A stretch of 64,000 nt of DNA from Alginatibacterium sediminis (GCF_003610775.1 NZ_RAQO01000005.1:463965-527964); one strand, 5' to 3'; positions 16,931 through 24,820 are shown, numbered from the stretch's first letter. Notes: generated by a model from the sequence alone, not told the origin. A program made the numbers and translations.

Positions 16931-18808
16931 TTAAATAGCCCTATGTAATATCTTAGTTTCAAACTCTGGCCACTTCTTACCGTATTTTAATAACTTCTCT
17001 GAGCAAGATACTACGGTTAAGCAACTGCCTTCCTCATGTCTTTTTAAGCGAGTTAATCCTGTGTAAATAAGTGCTAGAGTTTTCTGGTCTGTTTTATTGC
17101 TGACGTAAATAACTAAGGCTCTAGATTCCCAACCTTTGAAGCTATGAAGGGTAGTTGCTTTGATACGTGCGTCACTCATGTAAAAGCCTACTTTTTGACG
17201 GCGAGATTCTTTATCATCGTGGGCAAAGGTATGAACTGTTTTTACACCTTTACTGCCAAGCTTTTTAATTACTTCATAGCCTATTTTTTTACTGTCACAT
17301 AAAAAAGTGCTGTCAGTAATAGATAAGCCTTCATTAAAGTTGTTTTCTATTGCAAGCCTCATCAACTCATCACAACAAACATCAATTGCATTGCTTTCAT
17401 TAACTTGTACCCAACGTAAATTGCATGGTTCGATGGCAAGACCTAATTGAGCTGACTTAGGTAGATTAACTAACTCTGGTGGCATAAATTCAGTCGCAAA
17501 TTCACAAACTTTATCCATCGCTAATTGAGGTAGGCGATAACTTGTTTCTAATTCTGCCCATGCACCGCTAAATCCAGCACCTTTCATCGCTTCGTCAGTC
17601 CATGACTTAGCAGTGTCGTATATATCTTGAGTTGCATCAGCTACCAGTAGCATTTCACCTTTATCTAAACAGACTCTCCTTAGTAAAGCCCACCAATTGG
17701 GCATGAAGTCTTGCCCTTCATCAACTAAAACGGCATCATAATGTGTTACTTCATCTGGAACAGTATCAATAATTCGGTTTACTAAGGCGGGTAGTGCAAT
17801 GTTTAATACGTCATCTTCATCAGAGTTTTCCCAGAGGGCTTTATAGTCATCTTCATGGCCACTTTCCATACAAACGCGCTTGCACCAATAATGAAAATTA
17901 AGCCATGTAATATCTTTCCTTGTTTTACCCTCTCCGCTGGGCCAGCGAACTGCTACGTCCATTAAGTAATGAAGCAAAGTAATATTGTAGGTAACAACTA
18001 AGACGGTTTTTCCTTCAGCTAATAACTCCGCTGCTCTCGCTGCCAAAACAAGTGATTTACCAGACCCCGCAGCACCTCTAATACGGCGATAACCATTTTT
18101 TGTCCTGCTATTCACAAAGCTTTTTTGGGCTTTATCCAGCGTTAAAGGTTTTCGTTGTTCAGCTGCAAAATCAGGCTCAATCAACCAGTTCTTAAAGTCT
18201 AAGTAGAGATCTTGGTTCATATACTTTGAGTAATAGCGCTTTCCTTCAGGAAATACACGCAGTAAATCACCACTCTGTAATGAGTCTGCACCAACAACAG
18301 GATAAAAATGGGAGTACTTAATCATATCTCTGTACAGCATACTTTTGTTAAACAAAGCACGTACTTGCTGTTCACTCGCAAAGGGGAAGATGACACCTGC
18401 TGTTATAGCCGCGAAACCAGAGCCTTGTTCGAGTCGGGGGCAGTATAAATCAAATATTTCTTGTTTATATTGTTGGACTTTTTCAATCGGATTTTGGCTT
18501 TGCAGTGAAAATGATTTTCCGTCTTTAGTACCAATGAGTTTTGGTGGGCGGTTTCTCTGCTCTTCTATGCGATAGTCCATCGCATTTAAATTCCAGTCTT
18601 TAACTTCAAAAACACCAATGCCAACTTTTGGGTTCAATATAACAAAATCAGGGCGTAAGCCATTTAAATGAGGCTGTATATAGATTTCCCAATCTTCAGG
18701 TAAGTGAGCATCAAAAAATTCGAAAACTAACTTTTCACCAGGCTCTAAAGGTTGTCGAAGCTTATCAAATTGAGATATTGGCGGAGAAACAAAACGACTC
18801 GTGGGCAT
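16931..18808 (-). CDS. NERD nuclease domain fused to SF1 (UvrD-like) helicase
   Basis: A 625-residue two-domain protein. The N-terminal NERD nuclease-like fold (residues ~20-150) has the PD-(D/E)xK pattern RPDFVILNP...FEVKDW, with D54, E68 and K70. The helicase part starts with Walker A GAAGSGKS (245-252), Walker B VDEGQDF near 365, and a UvrD-type C-terminal region (ATTLHSFKGWESRALVIYVS, then YTGLTRLK). Stand-alone NERD-helicases occur on mobile elements and in defence islands; a role against foreign DNA is plausible but inferred. Single gene, minus strand, start ATG 18808. The Tn7-like end at 19081-19229 lies upstream. Confidence 0.8.
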   Translation of the reverse strand: MPTSRFVSPPISQFDKLRQPLEPGEKLVFEFFDAHLPEDWEIYIQPHLNGLRPDFVILNPKVGIGVFEVKDWNLNAMDYRIEEQRNRPPKLIGTKDGKSFSLQSQNPIEKVQQYKQEIFDLYCPRLEQGSGFAAITAGVIFPFASEQQVRALFNKSMLYRDMIKYSHFYPVVGADSLQSGDLLRVFPEGKRYYSKYMNQDLYLDFKNWLIEPDFAAEQRKPLTLDKAQKSFVNSRTKNGYRRIRGAAGSGKSLVLAARAAELLAEGKTVLVVTYNITLLHYLMDVAVRWPSGEGKTRKDITWLNFHYWCKRVCMESGHEDDYKALWENSDEDDVLNIALPALVNRIIDTVPDEVTHYDAVLVDEGQDFMPNWWALLRRVCLDKGEMLLVADATQDIYDTAKSWTDEAMKGAGFSGAWAELETSYRLPQLAMDKVCEFATEFMPPELVNLPKSAQLGLAIEPCNLRWVQVNESNAIDVCCDELMRLAIENNFNEGLSITDSTFLCDSKKIGYEVIKKLGSKGVKTVHTFAHDDKESRRQKVGFYMSDARIKATTLHSFKGWESRALVIYVSNKTDQKTLALIYTGLTRLKRHEEGSCLTVVSCSEKLLKYGKKWPEFETKILHRAI

Positions 18809-19080
18809 GGTTTTTATAACTCCTAGTTGATCAGAAGGTGAAGCCTATTGGTTAATAGGCATCTAGTTTGAGCTAAAAGGCACACTTAGTATTTAATCTA
18901 AGTCTACTTTAAATGAGATACTTGGAAATTTTTGCTTAATTTTATCCATAAATACTTATGTTGTAGTAGACAAAGGAATTTGGCCAACCACATGTAGGCT
19001 GGTCGCATCGTTGAAATACTAGAAGTAATCCGAAAAGTCAGAGTGTTCTGTGGATCGCAACTCGGAATTGTCCAAAAGTG

Positions 19081-19229
19081 AGTTTCGAACTTTGTTGTCA
19101 CACTTTCTTTGTATAGCCACGTTGACTGAGTCTAAGTTTCGATCTTTATTGCCATTATTGGCTTCTTGAAGCCAGGATAGAAAAGCACTTCAGAAGTAGA
19201 AAATTTTCAAACTTTAATTTCCTCCGACA
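19081..19229 (-). repeat. Tn7-type left-like transposon end (inside to the left)
   Basis: Read on the minus strand from 19229, the end starts TGTCGGAGG. It carries three TnsB-like sites: AAATTAAAGTTTGAAAATT (19220-19202), GGCAATAAAGATCGAAACT (19153-19135) and GACAACAAAGTTCGAAACT (19099-19081). The sites are separated, as in Tn7L, and match the Tn7 core ACAATAAAGT...AAACT. No tns genes are in the window. Confidence 0.7.
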
Positions 19230-19250
19230 GTTTGCGATATACCAATCAAG

Positions 19251-19273
19251 GCTATATACTCGATGTATATAGC
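19251..19273. promoter_or_regulatory. vapBC operator palindrome
   Basis: GCTATATAC-TCGAT-GTATATAGC, perfect 9-bp arms, centred 33 bp before the vapB ATG. VapBC complexes typically autorepress through such palindromes. Confidence 0.75.
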
Positions 19274-19294
19274 TTTTTCGTTGGGAGATCCCTT

Positions 19295-19528
19295 ATGAGT
19301 ATTGGATCAGTATTTGCGAATAATCGAACTCAATCCGTTCGCTTACCGGTTGATAGTCGCTTTCCTGAAAGCGTTAAGAAAGTTAACGTTCGAGTTGTAG
19401 GCAATGAGCGGATACTTTCACCCGTCGAGAACACCTGGGATAGCTTTTTTCTATCCAATAACTCTGTGACCGATGATTTTATGACTGAACGGGCCAGCCA
19501 ACATCAAGATGAGCGAGAATCGTTTTAA
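19295..19528 (+). CDS. vapB: VapB-type antitoxin
   Basis: A 77-residue AbrB/SpoVT-type antitoxin. The N-terminal swapped-hairpin DNA-binding part reads MSIGSVFANNRTQSVRLPVD, followed by PESVKKVNVRVVGNERILSP; the C-terminal acidic tail would bind and block the toxin. ATG 19295 is chosen because the palindromic operator lies just upstream and GGGAG precedes it; an in-frame upstream start at 19232 would put the operator inside the gene. The stop overlaps the vapC start (TAATG), so the two are coupled. Confidence 0.85.
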   Translation: MSIGSVFANNRTQSVRLPVDSRFPESVKKVNVRVVGNERILSPVENTWDSFFLSNNSVTDDFMTERASQHQDERESF

Positions 19529-19926
19529 TGCTTAAGTTTATGTTGGATACGAACATTGTTATCTACGTGATTAAGCGAAAGCCTGTCGAAGCGCTGGAAA
19601 CCTTTAATCGTCATGCCGGTACGCTGTGCATTAGCTCCATTACGCTAGCTGAGCTGATGCATGGAGCAGCTAAAAGTGAGAAGCCAGAGCATAATCAGCG
19701 AGTCGTTGAAGACTTTACATCGCGCCTTGAGGTTTTAGCGTATGCGGATAAAGCCGCTAATCACTATGGCGATATTCGAGGCGACTTGGAGCGCAAAGGC
19801 ACAACCATTGGAGTGAACGACTTGCACATTGCGGGTCACGCTCGAAGTGAAGGTTTGGTGTTGGTCACTAACAACGAAAAAGAGTTTGTTCGGGTTGAAG
19901 GGCTGCGAATAGAGAACTGGCTTTAA
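19528..19926 (+). CDS. vapC: VapC PIN-domain toxin ribonuclease
   Basis: A 132-residue PIN-domain endoribonuclease; family members cut initiator tRNA or other RNAs. The acidic metal-binding residues are in place: D7 (MLDTNIVIY), E42 (LAELMHG) and D98 (GVNDLHIAGHA), with the TNN-x-x-E-F motif near 114-120. Normal family length, apparently intact. Overlaps vapB by one base. The stop is followed within 5 bp by GCGTTATA and then a Tn7-type end, so a cassette or transposon boundary touches the gene's 3' side. May stabilise the island. Confidence 0.9.
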   Translation: MLKFMLDTNIVIYVIKRKPVEALETFNRHAGTLCISSITLAELMHGAAKSEKPEHNQRVVEDFTSRLEVLAYADKAANHYGDIRGDLERKGTTIGVNDLHIAGHARSEGLVLVTNNEKEFVRVEGLRIENWL

Positions 19927-19936
19927 TTGCGTTATA

Positions 19937-20007
19937 TGTTGTCGTCGAACATTAAAGTTTGGAACTCGACAAAAAAGACTAGAACTATGACAATAAAGTT
20001 TGAAACT
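19937..20007 (+). repeat. Tn7-type right-like transposon end (inside to the right)
   Basis: Starts TGTTGTCG at 19937, followed by three abutting TnsB-like sites exactly 21 bp apart: GAACATTAAAGTTTGGAACT (19947), GACAAAAAAGACTAGAACT (19968) and GACAATAAAGTTTGAAACT (19989). Closely packed sites with ACTATGACAATAAAG joining the second and third match Tn7R as I remember it. The platform B integron remnant begins about 45 bp inside. Confidence 0.75.
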
Positions 20008-20050
20008 TCCCAATGCTTTTTGTCGTCGTTTGTCTTTCGCTCTGAGAAGG

Positions 20051-20205
20051 TTTTGCCCCAAAATGAGTTACACCCTCTTTAGAACACCACTGTCACACCA
20101 GGCTCTTGCCATAGCAAAACTAATGGTTTTACATCTTGACGTTACTAGTTGGTAACGAGCGAATTTTGGAATTAGTCTAGCTTTCTTGGTTTGCGCACTT
20201 TTTAA
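20051..20205 (-). pseudogene. Degraded intI locus, platform B
   Basis: The minus strand after the LexA box keeps the sequence of the platform A intI start region (AAAAGTGCGCA then ACCAAGAAA against ATGACAAAA), but the ATG is lost and the coding part is gone. The 3' flank (20051-20131, with CATTTTGGGGCAAAA on the minus strand and AAAACCATTAGTTTTG) matches platform A. It is recognised only through that comparison. Confidence 0.55.
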
Positions 20206-20221
20206 CTGTGTATTTGCACAG
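20206..20221. promoter_or_regulatory. LexA-like box, platform B
   Basis: CTGTGTATTTGCACAG fits CTGT-N8-ACAG and sits at the same place as the box of platform A. Its centre is less AT-rich, so binding may be weaker. Confidence 0.6.
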
Positions 20222-20374
20222 TGTTTCTGGTTTCGTTTGCGTCATTTGTCAAAGCAATCAATGATCGAGATGGATCGACGATTGATTGATACCGAGTAAA
20301 AAACTAAGGTAGACAATGGGTTAATATCAAATCATTAATTGATGAGCGAATGTGATGAAGGTCATGTTTTTTGT

Positions 20375-20434
20375 GATAGGCCGCGCGCTCATTGAACGGG
20401 ATAGGCCGCACGTGCGGCCTACTTAGCGTTATAC
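20375..20434 (+). other. attI-like recombination site, platform B
   Basis: Direct repeats GATAGGCCGC (20375-20384, 20400-20409; 25 bp apart), an 18-bp palindrome AGGCCGCACGTGCGGCCT (20403-20420) and crossover box GTTATAC (20428-20434). Geometry is identical to platform A, but every AAGC has become CCGC in all three copies of the motif. Confidence 0.75.
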
Positions 20435-20452
20435 GCAATGTAGGATTTTGTA

Positions 20453-20959
20453 ATGGATGCACAATTAATAGTTATTGGTGGTTTACCTGGCGTAGGCAAA
20501 ACGACTTTAGCAAGAGATTTGTCGAAGTGTCTGGAGCTTCCTGTATTTTCGAAAGATGAACTTGAAGCTGCTGTCAGCAGAACAGGGCTCGCTTCGAATA
20601 AGCAAATGAAAGGTGTAGGTTACGAGTTGATGGACACTATTGCTCAAGCTCACATTGATAGTTGTAGTTCTGTAATTTTTGATTTCATTGCATCTGAAAA
20701 TCGTATAACCGAGTGCTGGCCCTCTTTGCGTTCTATGCCAGTCAAGTATATTGAGTGCATTTGTAGTGATGAAAGTAAGCATCAAGAGCGTATATTATCG
20801 AGAGTTCGAGGTATTGAAGGTTGGTATGAACTAAGTTGGGAGGACATTGTTCAAATTAAGTCAATCTATAGCCCATATACTTCTGAACGGCTTATTCTAG
20901 ATACTGTCGAAGACATAGATAAAAATATCAAGTTAGCTCTAAAATACATCGTTAGCTAG
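20453..20959 (+). CDS. P-loop kinase-like cassette protein
   Basis: A 168-residue AAA_33-type P-loop protein. Walker A GLPGVGKTTLA starts near residue 9, followed by a short kinase-like core (VFSKDELE, SSVIFDFIASENR) and a lid region (HQERILSRVRG). Family members phosphorylate small molecules, nucleotides, antibiotics or peptidoglycan precursors (zeta-like); the substrate cannot be told. Start ATG 20453, 19 nt after the attI crossover box, makes it the first cassette of array B; attC site 3 follows 6 bp after the stop. Confidence 0.7.
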   Translation: MDAQLIVIGGLPGVGKTTLARDLSKCLELPVFSKDELEAAVSRTGLASNKQMKGVGYELMDTIAQAHIDSCSSVIFDFIASENRITECWPSLRSMPVKYIECICSDESKHQERILSRVRGIEGWYELSWEDIVQIKSIYSPYTSERLILDTVEDIDKNIKLALKYIVS

Positions 20960-20965
20960 AAACGC

Positions 20966-21061
20966 GTATAACAAAAAGTTTAAGATGGATTCCATACGCG
21001 TGCCGACTCGCTTACGCTCAAACATGGCACACGTCTGTCACCACTTAACTTGGCGTTAGTT
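20966..21061 (+). other. attC site 3
   Basis: GTATAAC (20966-20972) and GTTAGTT (21055-21061) bound 96 bp. The arm AAAAAGTTTAAGATGG pairs with CCACTTAACTTGGC; an inner CGTGCC/GGCACACG hairpin is present. Confidence 0.85.
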
Positions 21062-21075
21062 TTCTAAGGTGAATC

Positions 21076-21732
21076 ATGCTCGAATTAGTACCATCTGGCA
21101 CTGTAAAAAAATTAACTTCCTTTGCTATAAAGCATGGAATTAATTTGTACCTTACTCATAGAACTCAAAAAACTCTTGAAAAACTTGCTGATGGTGGAAT
21201 CACCATCGAAGAAGCATTTCGTTCCGATAGCCAAATTTTCAGATTTAATCTATTTGTAGAGTCTCTAAAAAAAGCATCGACAGATGCAAAAGCCAATTTA
21301 TTAAAAAATCTTTATTTGCAGTGTTATAAAGAGCAAGAGACAGAGTCAAATGATGACGTTTACTATGAAATATTTTCGATATTAGGTGAGCTATCTGATC
21401 GGGAATTAAGAATATTATCCTTACTTCATCAATATAAAGACCTTAAAATTCAGTCTAAACATAATGACCCACTTTATTCTAAGTATTTTGAGCACCTATC
21501 GACGGACGGACTAAGAATGCCAGACGGCACTGTTTCTGATGTTTTCTATTACTATGCATCCGACCAATTGGGAATTACAGCAGAAGTTTTAGCTGGATTG
21601 GTTCAACGCATTTCAAGAACAGGTCTATTAGAAGTAACGGGCATGGATGCAAATAGTAGTTTTCAGGAGTATCGTTTTTCTGCGCTTTACGAAACAATTA
21701 GATCAAGGCTTGTATTGGAGATGGAGAGGTAA
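21076..21732 (+). CDS. Cassette protein of unknown function (218 aa)
   Basis: Not recognised. A soluble, mostly helical protein without signal peptide, membrane segment or obvious catalytic motif. The N-terminal part is basic (VKKLTSFAIKHGINLYLTHR); the middle is Leu-rich (DRELRILSLLHQYKDL); the end (ADQLGI-like SDQLGITAEVLAGLVQRISR) resembles a winged-helix packing but is not diagnostic. Start ATG 21076 follows AAGGTG. It is the sole gene between attC sites 3 and 4. Cassette neighbours (kinase, SMC-like ATPase) suggest a defence or stress setting only by association. Confidence 0.6.
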   Translation: MLELVPSGTVKKLTSFAIKHGINLYLTHRTQKTLEKLADGGITIEEAFRSDSQIFRFNLFVESLKKASTDAKANLLKNLYLQCYKEQETESNDDVYYEIFSILGELSDRELRILSLLHQYKDLKIQSKHNDPLYSKYFEHLSTDGLRMPDGTVSDVFYYYASDQLGITAEVLAGLVQRISRTGLLEVTGMDANSSFQEYRFSALYETIRSRLVLEMER

Positions 21733-21756
21733 ACTAACTTCAATCCGCAATCGAAA

Positions 21757-21852
21757 ACTAACAAGTTGCTTAAACGGAAAATAACAGTTGGCTACCTTCG
21801 CTTCGCTCGTTATTTTAGCCAACAATTATTTTCCGCTTAGCAAAGCGTTAGC
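21757..21852 (+). other. attC site 4
   Basis: ACTAAC (21757-21762) and GTTAGC (21847-21852) bound 96 bp. Very close to attC site 1: AAGTTGCTTAAACGG and CCGCTTAGCAAAGC arms are identical; the inner stem is GTTGGCTA/TAGCCAAC. Confidence 0.9.
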
Positions 21853-21910
21853 TTTGAAAAGCACCTGCCACTTTAGTGGTGAATGAGATAAGAAATTACA
21901 AGGTATAAAG

Positions 21911-24544
21911 ATGTTCAAGAATGAATATTTGCGTTTTTTGCAGACTCTCAATGCCAAGGAGGTTCCTTCCGGGGTACGTAAAATCGCAAACCTTGTCATT
22001 GAGCACCTAGATGAAATCCACCCATTGGGTACAGCGCAAGGTAAGCGAGCCAAGAAAATAGCAGAGTTGGCATCGAAGAACTGGGATGAGTTATCAGATG
22101 TAATAAAAGATATAGCGAATGATGCAGGCGCAATTGATGAGGTTATTAAACAACTTAAGTCCATTAAAGTTGGACCCTTTCGAGGCTTTTCAAAAGAAGA
22201 AACCCTGAATCTTTATAGCTCGCTCGTATTGATTTACGGACCTAATGGTTCGGGTAAATCAAGCTTCTGCGAAGCACTGGAATATGGCTTACTAGGCTCG
22301 GTTGAAGAGGCCCAAAGCAAACGTTTTGCGAACCAGCCAAATTACCTGAAAAACGCCCATGTAAACCGATTTATTGCCCCTGTTATCAAAGGGGTTAATA
22401 GCAAGGATGAAGAAGTTTTAGTTTTACCAAATGACTCCTTGTACCGTTTTTGCTTTGTTGAGAAAAATCGGGTTGACAGTTTCTCTAGGATCGCTGCTCA
22501 TGCTCCAGCAAAGCAAACTGAGTTAATTTCCAGCTTGTTCGGGTTAGATAATTTTTACGATTTTGTAAAAAACTTTAGTCGTGAGATTGATGAACGGCAT
22601 ATTGATCTTATTGGCAAGAAAGGTTTGCAGTTAAAAGATAAGCAACAAGAACTCAACGTCCATGAGTTAACGATCAAAGATAATAAACAGTCTCTCATTG
22701 AGCAGGAAGGTCTTGAAGTTGAGCTCGCACATAAATTCAAGGCTGACACAACTTTTGACCAATTAATTGTAATGTTGGGTACTGAAGAAGCTCCTGGTGA
22801 AATTCAAGCTCTCGAGGTTGAACTTCAAAACAAACAACCTTTGGTTACAGGTCTTACAGAAAAATCGCTTGAAGCAAGCAAAATAGAAGTAGAGTCTGCT
22901 CATCAAAAGTTAACGGCTAAACTGGGTGAACTTGCTGATGCCAGTGAGGGACTATCATTCAAGCAGTTATATAGTGCCTTGCTTGATCTACAAGAAGTTA
23001 GTAAAGAAAAATGTCCTGCCTGTAAAACGCCATTAATTCAGGTAGAAAAAAACCCTTATGAACTAGCGAAAGATGAACTAGTAAAACTTGGTCATCTCGC
23101 CCAGCTTGAGAAAGATCGAGAAGATCTGGAAACAGAATTTACTAAAGCAATTATGCCTGTTCATAGGGCTCTAAAAACTTGTATTGAACAAATAGGGATT
23201 GAAGGCGAAGTTAATTCATTGAGCATTTGCTTACAGGAAGACGAAGCAAAATTCGACTGGGGTTGGTGGCAAGCGCTAGAGCCAGGCAGTGAAGATATAG
23301 CTTCGCATTGGTATTTACTAAAGGATCAAGTAAAAAAACTTGAACAACGTGATATTACTGTAAATAAGGCTAACGAGGAGCGAGGGCCAAAACAAACAAG
23401 ACTTACTGAACTGCGGAAACTTAGAGAGGAAGTGATTGCGCTACAAGCTAAAAGGAAGACTCTTGAGGAAGGAATTAAAAAAGCTCATGCGGCCATTGAC
23501 GCTTTTGATGAGGAAAATAAGGACCTAATCGAGTCCGTTGAAATTGAAAAAGATATCATCCAAACCAATCAAAAAATTGCAGCGAGCTACAGTGATTTTG
23601 TTATTATCTTAGCTGGTTATAGAGAAGAGTTACCCGGGAAACTAGTAGCTGATTTAGGTGAACTGGTGGTAACTTTGTACAATGGCTTCAATCGTAACGA
23701 CTCTCCAAAAGACTTATTAGCCGCTATAAAGCTACCACTGGCAGCAGGTCAACGTATAGAAATTGCTTATCAGGAAGAACCAGAAAAGTTCTTTGACGCT
23801 TTACATATCCTCAGCGAGGGCCATATTCGTTGCATTGGATTGGCAATATTGCTGGCTAAAAACCTCAAAACAAACAGTCCATTACTTATTTTCGATGACC
23901 CTGTTAATGCTATTGACGATGAGCATCGAAGTGCTATTAGGGAAACAATCTTTAAAGATGATTTCTTTAAAGAAAAACAGATCATTTTGGCCTGTCACGG
24001 AAATGAGTTCTTTAAGGACACCCAACAGCTAATCGGCAAAAAGGCAGCTCAGGAATCTGAATCATATAAATTCCTACCTCAAGTTGGTGAAAATCATGTA
24101 CAAGTTAGCTCATTTAAACGACCAATTAACTATGTGCTTGCTGCCTCAGAGCTATTAAAGGAAGCAGAATACCGTGATGCTCTTATGTCATCTCGCCGTG
24201 CATTGGAGTATCTTAGCGAAAAAGCTTGGTCCCATTATGGCAAGCACTGTGATAAGGCTGATGCATTAATTAGCGTATCGCGGAGAGCTCCAAACGCTCC
24301 GTGGGATTTGAGGCAGCTGGTTGATAATTTGAGAGCAAAGTTCACAAAGACAAACGCTGAAATACCTAACAAAGCAGAAATTATAGAGGTCTTTAAGATA
24401 TTACTTGGTCCCAATGGGCAAGTTCCACCGTGGTTATATTTGAATAAGGGAACTCATGAGGAGAATGATCGAGAAGAGTTTGACCATGCAATTGTTAACA
24501 CTATCGTGGAATCCATAGAGAAATTGGATATTGCATTGTCTTAA
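21911..24544 (+). CDS. SMC/Rad50-like ATPase with zinc hook, cassette-borne
   Basis: An 877-residue AAA_13/SMC-type ATPase. Walker A GPNGSGKS is at residues 110-117. Long coiled coils flank a CPAC zinc-hook motif near residue 367. Walker B LLIFDDPVNAIDDEHR lies near 658, followed by the H-loop ACHGNEFF. The C-terminal ~170 residues (ASELLKEAEYRDALMSSRRA and beyond) are helical and of unknown role. RloC anticodon nuclease has a similar hook ATPase, but I do not see its nuclease motif, so that name is not used. Such solo ATPases often act in phage defence. At ~2.7 kb it is unusually large for an integron cassette. Start ATG 21911; attC site 5 follows. Confidence 0.75.
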   Translation: MFKNEYLRFLQTLNAKEVPSGVRKIANLVIEHLDEIHPLGTAQGKRAKKIAELASKNWDELSDVIKDIANDAGAIDEVIKQLKSIKVGPFRGFSKEETLNLYSSLVLIYGPNGSGKSSFCEALEYGLLGSVEEAQSKRFANQPNYLKNAHVNRFIAPVIKGVNSKDEEVLVLPNDSLYRFCFVEKNRVDSFSRIAAHAPAKQTELISSLFGLDNFYDFVKNFSREIDERHIDLIGKKGLQLKDKQQELNVHELTIKDNKQSLIEQEGLEVELAHKFKADTTFDQLIVMLGTEEAPGEIQALEVELQNKQPLVTGLTEKSLEASKIEVESAHQKLTAKLGELADASEGLSFKQLYSALLDLQEVSKEKCPACKTPLIQVEKNPYELAKDELVKLGHLAQLEKDREDLETEFTKAIMPVHRALKTCIEQIGIEGEVNSLSICLQEDEAKFDWGWWQALEPGSEDIASHWYLLKDQVKKLEQRDITVNKANEERGPKQTRLTELRKLREEVIALQAKRKTLEEGIKKAHAAIDAFDEENKDLIESVEIEKDIIQTNQKIAASYSDFVIILAGYREELPGKLVADLGELVVTLYNGFNRNDSPKDLLAAIKLPLAAGQRIEIAYQEEPEKFFDALHILSEGHIRCIGLAILLAKNLKTNSPLLIFDDPVNAIDDEHRSAIRETIFKDDFFKEKQIILACHGNEFFKDTQQLIGKKAAQESESYKFLPQVGENHVQVSSFKRPINYVLAASELLKEAEYRDALMSSRRALEYLSEKAWSHYGKHCDKADALISVSRRAPNAPWDLRQLVDNLRAKFTKTNAEIPNKAEIIEVFKILLGPNGQVPPWLYLNKGTHEENDREEFDHAIVNTIVESIEKLDIALS

Positions 24545-24575
24545 TTTATAGGAGTGGAACTTTGAACATTGAAAA

Positions 24576-24647
24576 AGCTAACAAGCCACTGCACACGGAA
24601 ATTTTACTCGCTTCGCTCCCAAAATTCCGGTGAGTGGGGCGTTAACT
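24576..24647 (+). other. attC site 5
   Basis: AGCTAAC (24576-24582) and GTTAACT (24641-24647) bound 72 bp. The arms AAGCCACTGCACACGGAAATTT and AAAATTCCGGTGAGTGGGGC fold back almost completely. It closes array B. Confidence 0.9.
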
Positions 24648-24720
24648 CCAAATGTTCCAAACTTCCGCAAATCCGAAACACCTTTGCACAAGTGACCACC
24701 CAAACACGTTTATGTCCATT
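24641..24720 (+). repeat. 80-bp post-attC repeat, copy 2
   Basis: Close match to 10739-10818 (shared AATCCGAAACACCTTTG, AAGTGACCACCCAAAC). Begins at the crossover box of attC site 5 and ends shortly before a terminator, so it marks the right edge of array B. Confidence 0.7.
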
Positions 24721-24728
24721 TGCTAGTT

Positions 24729-24760
24729 AACACTTCAGACTATAGATAGTCTGAAGTGTT
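24729..24760. terminator. Strong hairpin at the end of array B
   Basis: AACACTTCAGACTA-TAGA-TAGTCTGAAGTGTT, a perfect 14-bp stem followed by TTACTTT. It separates the plus-strand cassettes from the minus-strand nuclease gene. Confidence 0.8.
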
Positions 24761-24820
24761 TTACTTTAGAAAAACACATGCAAAAGACTTGAGGAACCAA
24801 TCTATGGGGGAGGGAATTAT

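Noticed and set aside
18904..19101. 65-residue minus-strand frame
   Set aside because: It lies partly in the TnsB-like sites, has no family resemblance and no ribosome site.
19230..19936. vapBC as cargo of a single simple Tn7-like insertion or as backbone of a circle carrying one
   Set aside because: The ends point away from vapBC, and the bases next to them (GTTTG and TTATA) are not the 5-bp duplication expected from one insertion event.
21911..24544. Naming the zinc-hook ATPase RloC
   Set aside because: It shares Walker motifs and a hook with RloC, but I see no anticodon-nuclease triad, and many unrelated ATPases share the architecture.
24641..24720. Minus-strand peptide encoded by the post-attC repeat
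   Set aside because: A short frame exists in both copies but is interrupted differently and resembles the spurious frames often seen beside attC sites.
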